Shown: piece after piece, positions 23,253-33,815 of the stretch | Layout: every line of letters begins with the position of its first letter | Position numbering within the stretch: the stretch's first letter is position 1 | Source: Endocalyx cinctus | Taxonomy: Eukaryota > Ascomycota > Sordariomycetes > Amphisphaeriales > Apiosporaceae | Reading direction: 5' to 3' | Length of the DNA: 64,000 nt | Assembly: GCA_001600455.1 (NCBI GenBank) | Contig: BCKC01000006.1 | Span: 186,001 to 250,000, forward strand | Position numbers and translations under genes: made by a program | Notes under the pieces: generated by a model | Seen by the model: only the letters and a program-made list of their open reading frames with translations | What the model was told of the DNA's origin: nothing | Database searches by the model: none

Positions 23253-24398
23253 TCACACCAGCTGACGGCGTAAGAAATCGGGTCTAGGCGGTATCAAATA
23301 TAAAAGCGCAAGCCTTCTCGTTTCCACGACGCATCGGAATACCAACTCGTAGATTGGTTCTGGATGAGGAATGCTGCGATCCACGAATTAGTAATTATTT
23401 AAGGGTGAAGTAATTTCGATCCTGGAGACAGATATCATAAAAAGAGACGTGCAAATAAAACCCCCAAAAAACAAGACTCACTTCAACGCTTCCCTCCTCC
23501 TCGGCTCCAGCAAAAAAGCAATCCACCTCCGACCCAGAGGTTTCAGAAAAGCCGGTAACGTCGCCACCTTGGCCTCCACGGTCACCTTCGCCATCCGCGC
23601 CCCTTCATCCGAAGCCCTCATATTTTCTTCTTCAAACCTCGAACTCCAAATCTCCAAATCTTCCAACCACCTCAAGTTATCCTCCCACCCCTCCACCTCC
23701 TCCCCCTTCCCCTTTTCTTTCAATTTCCCAAAAGGAACGTCCAACTCCCTCCCCACCCACCTCCAAAACGTCGCCAGAGCGCATCGCTCCGCGCGCGTCA
23801 GCTCCCTCCATTCGAATCGCGACGTCCAGCGGATCCGTTCGAGCGCGAACAGGGATAGAACGTATAGGAGGTTGTCGTCGGTCATCTTTCCCGTCGGTCG
23901 TAGAGAGGCGTGAATTCGGTTCACGCGCGCGATGCATTTGAGGGAGAGGGCGGAGCGGGGGCGGGAATACGCTAGGTTCGCGAGGGGGTCGGCGCTGACG
24001 GGTTTTCGTCTTGCTGGGTTGGTTTTCTTTGGGGTGTTGGATGAGGATGAGGATGAGGAGGAGGATGAACGCGTCATTCGGGATACGAGTAGTTGTGATA
24101 TGGATGGAATTGCGTAAGCCTTTTTTTTGGTCCTCTGTTAGCCACGATGCTCGAATGATTGGGGAAGTGAGTTACCAACCTCGAAGAATATAAAAGATAA
24201 TGCGGTCGAGAAAATCAGAGGAAATTCTTGCTCGCCGAGCCAGGCTTGGATAGTGTAGGCTTCTTCGAGGGACATCTTGGCCAAGGACCCTCTTGTCGAA
24301 AATGGGTGAAGAGCTTCCATTGCTAATCTGTGTCTATGTCGAAGGGTCCTGCATAAGCAGATATAGGTGGTTAACGCCGCTACATAGTATATCCACAT
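23253..24398 (-). CDS. ER-bound mpaB-like oxygenase (DUF2236-related family)
   Basis: Three exons on the minus strand: 24398-24180, 24119-23482 and 23373-23253, giving 325 residues. A start inside MWIYYVAALTTYICLCRTL places one membrane helix at residues 2-20, as in ER-bound mpaB-type oxygenases. Conserved blocks follow: QAWLGEQEFPLIFSTALSF, YAIPSISQLLVSR, MTDDNLLYVLSLFALE (from about residue 152), WRELTRAERCALATFW, and LPAFLKPLGRRW. The last exon, which adds IPHPEPIYELVFRCVVETRR and stops at 23253, is read only after splicing at a GTGAGT donor. MpaB itself cleaves a farnesyl chain during mycophenolic acid synthesis; paralogues outside such clusters have no known substrate. A Ser run followed by a Lys/Pro/Arg-rich stretch at residues 90-115 replaces the part where relatives have a conserved helix, so activity is uncertain. 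Confidence 0.75.
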
Positions 24399-24849
24399 GT
24401 TTACATTTAGGTATTCGTGATAGAATCGATGTTGTAGAGTTGGTGCAGGTGAAAAGGGGCTTTGTGAAACATCACGAGGTTCGTCGTATCTATATACAAA
24501 CTTGGCCGAGGAAATATTCAAATGGAGTTCGTGCATGATGCATGGCAGGGATCTCTTTGCTCGTAAAATACCACATAGACTTAGTAAAGATACCACCGAG
24601 ATAACGCAAACTTCCGTATCCGTCTGGAATTATCAACTTGCAGATCATGATATGATCTCTCCCTCCACTTCTAAGGCTACTCAAGTATCGAGCAAGCACG
24701 CAGTCATTAAATATAGAATAATACGTTCATAAAGAGCATATAAAAAAGACCAGATATCTATTTCTGATGGCACTCAAACAAATTAATTAATCAGGATCCA
24801 GAAATACCAGAACGCCCCTAAATACATATTTTCTTATTGCCTTTCAATC
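24399..24849. other. Intergenic, no gene seen
   Basis: Promoter of the mpaB-like gene on the minus strand meets the 3' end of the GH92 gene. A minus-strand open frame extends upstream of the chosen mpaB-like start to 24596, but it carries no conserved residues. Confidence 0.5.
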
Positions 24850-27729
24850 TCACAACAAACTAGTCGACGAACTTGGTGGTAAATCTTCATCTCTCGTACC
24901 CCAATCACCCTCTTCCTTACCCAGAGCAAATTCCAACAACCCGCCGTTTACGAAGAAGTCGTGCGTGATCCAATTTTTCGTATACGGCTTCCCGTTCAAG
25001 CGCACACTCTGGATATATATATTCTCGTACCTAGGCGCGTCGAACCCAGAAACCACGCGTATGATCGCGTACTGTTCCTTCCCGGACGGCGTGCGAATAC
25101 GCACCTCGCGGAACATCGGCGACGTCAGCAGGTACACGTCCTGCCCCGCGACCGGGTAGAACCCCATGTAAGCGAAGGCGGCGAAAGCGCCCATGGCGCA
25201 GTCGTCGTTCCCGGGTATGCCGTTGATGCTGCTGTTGAACTGGGCCGGGACGTACCGGTGCAGCCAGTACGAGGAGCGGCCGGGTCGGCCGCCGTAGTGG
25301 AATTGGTACGCCGTTAAGAAGTTGGGCTCGTTGCCCATGTAGTTGATGCCGGACTCGTGGAAGTAGTCGAGCCGGTCGACGAAGGTCGAGGGCCCGCCCA
25401 GGAGTTTTATGAGAGAGGCCATGTCCTGCGGCACGTAGAACGTGTACAGCCAGGGACTGCCCTCGTACGTGTCGAAGCCCGTGTCGAAGTAGCAGACGTG
25501 CTGCTCGTGGATCGGGCTGCAAAGCCGCGTGTTTTGGTAGTGCCAAGTACCGTTTCGATATCGCGGCTGCATGAACCCCTTGAACGGCGTCATTTGCTCC
25601 CTCCCCATCTCATCGCGGTATCTGTCTTCCTGCTCCGGGTTGAATAGGTTGCGCCAGTTTTCGCTGCGCTCCATATACTTGACCTCGTCGCTTTTGGGTC
25701 CCAACCCGCCCCGCGCCATAGACGCTATGACGAAGTCGTCATACGCGTACTCGACCGTGCGAGAAATGGATCGACTTCTCGGTCCCGTACCGCGCTTTTT
25801 GGTGCTCTCTTTGATATGTCTGTCGTCGAAGGGGACATAACCCAGCTCGTGCCAACTATCCAGGCTTCCTCTCCCCGCCACGGACCAATCACTCGGCTCG
25901 TCTTCGGCGTCCGATATCACGGCTTCGTACCCGAGTTTCCAGTCTATCCCCTCGGTGAGGTTCTTGATAAATGCATCCGCCAAAACCACGTCCGCGTTGG
26001 ATCCACCCTGCGTGAAACCTTGACTAAAACTCATGCGGCAATCAGGCAGCTTGCCTTCGTGCTTATACGTATCGATGAGTGATCTCACCATCTTCGTCTG
26101 TATTTCCGGGTCAATAATGGTCAGTAGCGGGTGCTGCGCCCGAAACGAGTCCCAAATGCAGTAGAAAGAATCAAAGTACGGCTCCGAGGACTCCCAGAGC
26201 GGGTTCTCTCCCGTGTAGTCCTGCGGCGAGAGCAACGCGCGGTATAACCCCGACCAGAAAGTCGTGAGCGCCTCTTCCCCGGCGCGCGATCCGTCCACCT
26301 CGATCACCGACAGCTTCTCCCTCCACGCGTCTTCGCTCGATCGCACCACCCGCTCGAAGTCGAAGTCCGGTATCTCGGCCTCGCCGTTCCGACACGCCTG
26401 CTCGGCCGACACGAACGAGAGCCCGACCCGCGCCGTGATCTGGCCCCGCGGCGCCCTCTCGAACTGCAACCACGCGCCGGCGGATCCGGATTTCAGCTTA
26501 GTACGGCTGCCCCCGCTGGTATTGTCCTCTTTTAAGTCAACGTCTCCGAGCTCGTATTCTTCGTCCGTCGCGTCCGGCCCGACGAACGTCCCCGCGCGAC
26601 GAATCTCGGCTCCCGCGAAATCGGCGCAGAAGAAAGCCTCGTACGTGCCCTTACCAAAACTCGGACGAAACGCGCCGGCGCCGACGACGCGGCCGGTGCT
26701 CGGATCGACGCGGACGCCGCCGGCGGAGCGGGAGCTGCCGAGGTCGACGAGGTCGATCAGGATCAAGGGACTGTTCGGGACGACGACGTCGTCGACGAGG
26801 CGCGTGACCTCGGGCGCGTCCGGGAAGCGGAAGCGCAGGAGGGTGGTCCGGGCGGCGGCGGTGGCCTCGGCGTAGACGGAGTTGGCGAGGCCGACGGCGA
26901 AGTAGCCCGGTCGGGCGGAGACGGACCCGTTGACGCGCGGGACGGGCCGTTGGTAGGAGGTGTACTTGCATCGGGTGTAGTCGTCGGCGGGACAGCCGGG
27001 GTGGGGGAATAGGGGGAAGTTGCCCATGGAGGGGGACTGGAGATTGTTTATAACAAATCAGTATTGAGAATGTAATTCGAGAGAAAGGGGGTGTGTGAAT
27101 AGAGGTTTTGCGCAGGTTGAACGTACCCCTCCGGTGCCTATACTCAAGTAAAGTCAGTCAACTTATTTTTATTTTTATTGGTATGAAAGGGGGGTAAATA
27201 ATGAGACCTCACCTGAATCGTGAAAATGTGAAAACCCCTGGACTTGAGAGTTATCCGAAACGAAACCGGCCGCGATCTCGCCATAGTTGTTGACGTCCGC
27301 CACTACTTTCGCCATGCCTGTAGATTTAATTAGTGCTAAGAATATAATTAACAGCATCGTGATCAAATCGACCTACCGTACGGCAAAGTTGCGCCGGGGA
27401 ATACGTGACCTATACCAATTCCATCAGTGAAAATCTCTCAACTTTCTCGTTTCTATCATCTCAAGAGTAGTCCTCTTTAGAGCACGCTCCTCCTAATATT
27501 TCATCTTAACTGGCAAGTTCCACTCACCTCCGTTCACGGTGCCGATAAGGGGATCGACGTATCGCAGTACATCCTTATTCGACTTCCAGGAGCTCGGAAT
27601 CAGGGCCTGCAAGATCCTTCGAGGCGCATTGTAAGTCTCAAATGGGAGGAGGGCCCAAACAAAGAAAGCGAAGACCGGAATGAGAAAGATTCGTCGGCGG
27701 CGAGGAACGCTCGGGATAAACAGAACCAT
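24850..27729 (-). CDS. Glycoside hydrolase family 92 alpha-mannosidase, membrane-anchored
   Basis: Five exons: 27729-27528, 27409-27377, 27317-27213, 27137-27127 and 27036-24850, giving 845 residues. The N-terminus has RRRR followed by a hydrophobic segment (about residues 14-31), a type II membrane anchor or uncleaved signal. The GH92 start VDPLIGTVNGG continues through GHVFPGATLPYG and FSHFHDSGTGG, which only read correctly when the 33-base and 11-base exons are included. Catalytic-region motifs are visible: YEGSPWLYTFYVPQD near residue 640, containing the likely acid glutamate, and GIPGNDDCAMGAF near residue 725, containing the family aspartates. GH92 enzymes are calcium-dependent exo-alpha-mannosidases, mostly alpha-1,2-specific. 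It is transcribed away from a GH125 gene, suggesting joint action on mannan or N-glycans. Confidence 0.93.
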
Positions 27730-28907
27730 TTTACTATTCTTCTTCTTGTTCTCACTTGATGATCCTCGAGATGGTAACTGTTATTACAATCCTTCCAACT
27801 GTCATAGCCATCGGTTACGAACGCGCAGTTAGACGTTTCTCCCCTTATCGTTATTTAGAAATCCAGCGTTGTAATTTGAGGTATATTATCGAGTTCTTTT
27901 TTGAATTCTACGAGAATGTTTGTTTTTTAACAGAACTCAATTTTACGGAGTGACATCACACCAGGTGAGCTTTTGGGAGTAGACATGTTCCATTATACAG
28001 CAGCACTATATTTCTATACTTCTATATGCGGAAACAAGCGACAAACAATTCGAGAAGGCCATTCTGTCCTGAACGGGACGGATACGTCCTCATGTTTAAA
28101 GCCGCCCGTATACGTATCTAAAAGTAGAATTCGTTTGTCTCTTTCTCTACTTTCGGGAGAAGTACGGACCCTTGTCATCTTGGCGTATTTACGGAATTTG
28201 GCTGAAGTCGCATTTGGATTAGAATGCGACCCTAAATAGAGGAGAGGGAGAGGTAGGTTTCCTATTGGAAAAGAAATATTTATAAAATAAAGTCTATCTC
28301 TTGAATAAATAATATGGAGGATGGACCCTTGCGGTGGATCGTTCGGCAGCTAAAGCTATATATGTAGGATAAGAGTCCAGATCCGGCCAGTATTTTTTCA
28401 TGACTGCTTATGTGGTAGTAACTGAACCTACTTTCATTTTCTAAGCGCCGAAAAAATATAATATTGGGCCAACATACGATGGTAAGATAATTTATATATA
28501 TATTTTTTTAATAGATAAGCCTACTTCTCAATAAAGATAGGTAGATTTATGAGTTGATTCAATTTGTAAGGTTTATTTATTCCACATGATCGTTTGGATT
28601 TACCCTTTCTCAACGCACCTTGTTCATTACCTCAGCATCTCTTTTATGATTATCATCAGCACCGAAGTTCGGCACGTTATAATGACGGTACAGAATGAGG
28701 TAAGTACTTAGTATAATATGGAAACGGAGTATAGAATATCATGTTACTACGGGGTAAATACTGAATACGAAGTCATCCAGTTCTTGGGCTCTTGGGGCAG
28801 TTCATTATTACCGTAGTATGGATACTGTATACTACATATCCTACTCTAGATTTTATGGCTTGCTTTAAGAAAATGTGATAGAACTCTCCTTCCAACAACA
28901 AAAAAAA

Positions 28908-28938
<31 letters not shown>

Positions 28939-29822
28939 GAAATGATAATAATCACAATCTTACCCTTTCCCCGCATTCTTTTCTTTTCACGTCTTATGAT
29001 AAATTATGTCGGTCTTGAATTCTTGGTAACAAGCAAAGAAGTTAAGGTAATAATATAGCGTCATAAGTTCACCGGGGGTCCCATGGATCTACCTAGGTAC
29101 TGTACAAGGTAAGGTAAGGTCAGGATTAGTGGATGGATGGGGTAAAGATGGGGGATCACGCAGCAAGCTTTCCATCCAATAATCTCCATAATTCATCTCT
29201 AAAATCGTGGAGAAAAGGTCCCACAGCATCGGGTTAAACAAGTCTACCTACACACAGTAAATAGAAATTGAATGGAAAATGTAACATAATGACCCGAGCT
29301 TTTAAGAAAAAATAAATAAATAAATAAAATAAGAATACTGTATTGTAATACATAAACGCAATTCTTTGCCGAGACAGCTTAACTTTACGTATAAACTACT
29401 AGGATCTTTCTTTACTTTCCGCACTTATTCCGACTCGCTCTGCTCCTCTCTTCCAGTAACAAAGCTTCATTTGAGGAGATTGGTCCCTGTCGATGATATC
29501 ACTCCACTCATTCCGGTCGTCTCTCACCTTCCTTATTGCGACCATCTCGTCTCCAGCTTTGACCTCCATCACGGGATCCGAATGAAGGCTAATGCTTGTA
29601 ATACACCGCCAAATACTTAACCTAACCTATCCTATCCGTTAAACCATTTTGTTTTTTTTTTCTTGTGTTGAATGATTGATTAATTGATTAAATTAATTCA
29701 TGATCTACCGTCTCGCCGCTGCTTGCGCTATTACCTTGTTTATTCTTATCCTTCAGGCGGTTTGGTTATATGAGATAGACAGGAAATATATAATAGTACC
29801 CCCGCAAGCGAAAAACGTGCAG
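27730..29822. other. Shared intergenic region between divergent GH92 and GH125 genes
   Basis: Holds both promoters. No gene is supported. A (GAAA)n microsatellite lies at 28901-28938. Sequences close to 29822 include an in-frame upstream ATG at 29700 for the GH125 reading frame. CCTAGGTAC occurs at 29092-29100. Confidence 0.5.
28901..28938. repeat. Poly-A / (GAAA)n microsatellite
   Basis: Nine A followed by about seven tandem GAAA units, in the divergent promoter region of the two mannosidase genes. Confidence 0.9.
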
Positions 29823-31551
29823 ATGCGTCCCAAAAACAGCGTCTGGCTCGCTTCGTCGCTCCTGAGCGGCGTCGCCGTCGCCCAATGTCCCAACTATGCC
29901 ACTTACTCAACCACGAAACACCAGCCCTACTCGTCGGGGAAGTACCAGCTTTCCTCCATGAGGCCCGATCCGGCCTGTAGAAAGTACGTCTTACCCGAGG
30001 TCGAACAGACCATCGAGGAAATGAGCGGTGTCATCAAAGACCCGGATCTGTTCCGACTTTTCGAGAACGCTTTTCCGAATACGCTCGATACGACGGTCTC
30101 GTGGAAAGGGTTCGCGAATAACGGCACGGAAGAAGAGGTGCGCATATACTTTTTACCTAATTTTTGTCATTATTTTAGGACGAAAAAAAAAAAAAAAAAC
30201 TAGCTTAGCTCGTAATTGGAAAGCTGACTCGAATGATGAATGATAGCTCACTTTTATCACGACGGGGGATATCATCGCCATGTGGCTTCGCGACAGCGCC
30301 AACCAGCTGCGCAGCTATAAATCATTACTAACGGCGAACTCGTCGACGGACTCTCTCGCGTCGCTATTCCGCGGCGCAATTAACCTACAGGCGCGGTACC
30401 TCATATCGAACCCGTACTGCAACGCGTTCCAAGCACCTCCTGAATCTGGCCTGCCTCCGGAAAACAACGGGTACGCCGCGACGGACAAGGTGACGCCGCC
30501 TTACTCGACCGACTTCGTGTTCGAGTGCAAGTACGAGCTCGACTCGGTCTCGGCTTTTCTGCAGCTCTCGTGGGACTACTACGAGATGACGGGCGACGTG
30601 GAGTTCTTCGGCAAGTTCAGGTGGGCCGCCGCCGTCCAGAACGTGCTCGACCTCGCCGAGGGCCTGCTCGAGGGCACCTACGCCGATACCGGCGCGGTCA
30701 ACGTCTCGCCTTACACGTTCCAGCGCGAGAACCTCTCGCCGACGGAGACGCTCGCGAACAGCGGGATCGGGAACCCCGTCAAGAAGGGCACGGGACTCGT
30801 CCGCAGCGCGTTTCGCCCGTCGGACGACGCTACCATCTACCAGCTGTTCGTGCCGGCCAACATGCAGTTCTCGTCGTACCTCGGACGGTGCGCCGATATC
30901 ATGAAGGCGGTGGATCCGGACGTGGCCTTGCGCATGACCGACTTCGCGGCGAGCGTGAAGAGCGGTATCGAGAGGTACGCGAAGGTTCAGCACGCCGTGT
31001 TCGGCGAGATGTACGCTTACGAGATCGACGGGTTCGGGTCCGCGAACCTCATGGACGACGCGAATGTACCCAGCTTGCTGAGCGCCCCCATCTTGGATTA
31101 CCTGGATAAAGACGATGTCGTGTATCAGAATACGAGGAAGTTCGTCTTGTCTACTTGGAACCCTTATTATATGGTTGGACCTGTTATTAATGGGTAAGCT
31201 CTTTTTTTTTTTTTTTTTTTTTTTTGATCTTCTCCACTAGATGAGAACCAAGTATGCTGATAAATACGGAAATAAAGTACGGGAGGACCTCACGTCGGCC
31301 CGGGGAAGGCCTGGCCCATGTCCATCATCACGTCCCTCCTGACCTCGGACGACGACGACGAGATCGTGAGTGGTTTGCAGACATTGGTGTCGTCGACTGC
31401 TGGGTTAGGTCTCATGCACGAGTCGGTTAATAGCTTCGACGCCGGCGATTGGACCAGACAGTGGTTCTCGTGGGCGAATGGATTTTTCGGAGAGGTATTG
31501 CTGGAGCTGAAAGATCGGAAACCATACCTTCTCGAAACGAGCTTTCAGTGA
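29823..31551 (+). CDS. Glycoside hydrolase family 125 exo-alpha-1,6-mannosidase
   Basis: Three exons: 29823-30137, 30247-31193 and 31278-31551, giving 511 residues, the normal fungal GH125 size. Starting at 29823 gives a clean signal peptide, MRPKNSVWLASSLLSG...AVAQ, before CPNYATYS, a common GH125 start. The frame is also open back to an ATG at 29700, which would add 41 residues with a membrane helix; I prefer the inner start. Conserved segments: ITTGDIIAMWLRDSANQ, GFGSANLMDDANVPSLLS, GTGGPHVGPGKAWPMS (across the last intron) and MHESVNSFDAGDWTRQWFSW, whose glutamate is the likely catalytic base. GH125 enzymes release alpha-1,6-linked mannose. Pairing with the neighbouring GH92 fits sequential trimming of mannan. 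Confidence 0.92.
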
Positions 31552-33815
31552 ATGAATAAATGTTTTGTTTTTTGGCGTAATGAGTCATGAATGAAAAAAA
31601 CAAAGAAATAAGAGGGATAAAATTGATAAGACCAAAAAAAAAAAAGAGGCATACACATATACATATATATAACATTCTTAATCCTGAGGAATAATTCCTT
31701 TATTCATATTTGTACTACTTCGATCAAAATGCCATATGATCTCGTACAGGCCGTGGATAATTAAATCCCTATTGCACGTGGTACCTTTCCATTTTTATCG
31801 TCGTACTATTTATAGGCTTTTTCGTCTTCCCCGAGTTGAACATGTTACTATATTTCACTTACACAAGTCCACGTACTACTTAAAGTAGATATATCCATAT
31901 GAATATGAACTCGGACTTTACGGCGGACTTCACCTAGACAACGTCATACATGTGTGTCTCTGCCTCTGTTACCTTCTGCGGGTACAATGGGGCATATAAC
32001 CAACCAGCTCTTTGGATATTTCCAAAACAAGATATTTACTTAGTAGGGATAAGTTCAGATACCAATGGATATATATGTATCTGTATATCTATATCTACAT
32101 CTGCATTTATATCTTAGGTATAATGGATCTTGGATATATCTATCTTGATTTCTTATCTACGACTTGTTTAGATATCACCACCATCACCGCTACTGTACCC
32201 CTCTAGTTCGAAATATGGGTCTAGTGTAAACTATAAGATCCAAGATAATCAAGGTTTATGCCTGTTCCTGCATTAAAACGTATTTACATACGTAGTGTGC
32301 TCCGTACTGTAGTATGTATATGTATGTATGGTATGGTAGTGTAGGCACCTGTAGATGATCTTGATCTTGTTTTCTTATTATTACTTATTATTTATTTCTA
32401 TCGTCGTATGTCTCAATTTGGCGTTTCATTATTATATATGTACGTCTATATATAATACCTAGGTATTTACTATGTAAGTTACGCATACTCCGTACTTCGT
32501 ATACATATAACCCCTCATCTCCAATTGTCTCTTATCTTATCTTTTTCTACACCGTATCTAACCGTTAATATATATCCCAAATAATTCCATATAGTGTAAT
32601 TCTTATTTATACGGTCCGAACCGATGACGGATGACAACTGACTCCCTACTCAGGCACTGCAACGAGCTGACAGGTCGCTATGGAGATCACGAGGGATAAC
32701 CGTCTGACTTCTTCTTGCTCAAACTAGAAGAGAGATCGGGATTTCTCTACCGCTTTAACCCATCTTCTTCTCTTTTTTTTTTTTTTTTTTTCCCTCTCCC
32801 TCTCTCTATCTCTCTATTTCCTCGTACGCCTGTTTTCTTTTCTTCTTGTTTTTACTTATCTGCATCTCTGATCTTTCTCTATCTCTCTCTCTCCGAATAT
32901 TTCACCTCGGCAGGTTTACCTTATAGAGTCATATACAGCAAAACAACAAAAAAACATAACGACGTAATTCTTTATATAAAAATCAAAGTTAAAAATAAAA
33001 AATAAAAGAATGAGTATAATAAACAATAAACAATAAAATACAAACATTTAATTATATATACACATACGTATATATTATACTTTTTTCTTAAAAAAAGGCG
33101 AAATAGGCATAAACAAAAAACCATACATAATAAAATGGTAACTATTTAGCTGCATAAAATAGCTTGCCGCCCCTGCAGTTGTCCGCATCCAGTTTAGCAG
33201 AGCCGCTCTTCTTCCAGAAGTTCAGAATCTTCTACGTCCAGTCAAGTCCATTCGATTCATCGTCTGCCTGAAAATAATTCTCCATTCTTTTTAATTCTTA
33301 TTCTTTTATTCTTATTTTATCGATTCTGCCTTGAGAGTGACAATGGATGCCGCAGTCCGTTTGATTCGATTTGACACACTCGTCTAAAAACAAAAGCTAT
33401 TCATCACCGTCCAAAACCCTTCGGTCTCTTCCCCCCCCTCCCATCTTCGTCTCTATAGGGACTGTGCCATTTTCCTGGCCTTAGGTATCATTCGTCTTGA
33501 TACCTTTATTTTAACCATTCCAAAAATATTATTACAACCGGGAGCGTTTTGTCAAATAAAAGCTATCTTACACTGTAAGCTTCACTTATATTTTTTTAGT
33601 TCACAGCCTCAATTTTAAGCCTGTTCGTGTAGGTACTAAACTAATCAAACCCTTAAGGCGATAATCACCTACAGGATCGATCTGATTCAAGTACAAACAA
33701 CGTCACATCCACACCCGCCATCACGACCGTACCCCCCTAAACGCCACTACTCCTCCTCCCGCCACCACATAAATTTACATTCACACCCGACTACCATCCA
33801 CGTACAAATCTCACG
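31552..33815. other. Intergenic, no gene seen; includes pyrimidine-rich leader of ATG13
   Basis: AT-rich with many TATATA and TACGTA stretches. One TACTCCGTA (reverse of TACGGAGTA) lies at 32486-32494. T- and CT-rich sequence at 32770-32900 is typical of a fungal promoter. The stretch 33145-33235, read on the minus strand, briefly looks protein-like, but no start or exon chain could be found. Confidence 0.5.

Noticed and set aside
27973..28239. 88-codon open frame in the mannosidase spacer
   Set aside because: No codon bias and no conserved features; part of the promoter region.
30385..31109. Arg-rich open frames on both strands in the GH125 gene
   Set aside because: Shadows of the GC-rich GH125 exon.
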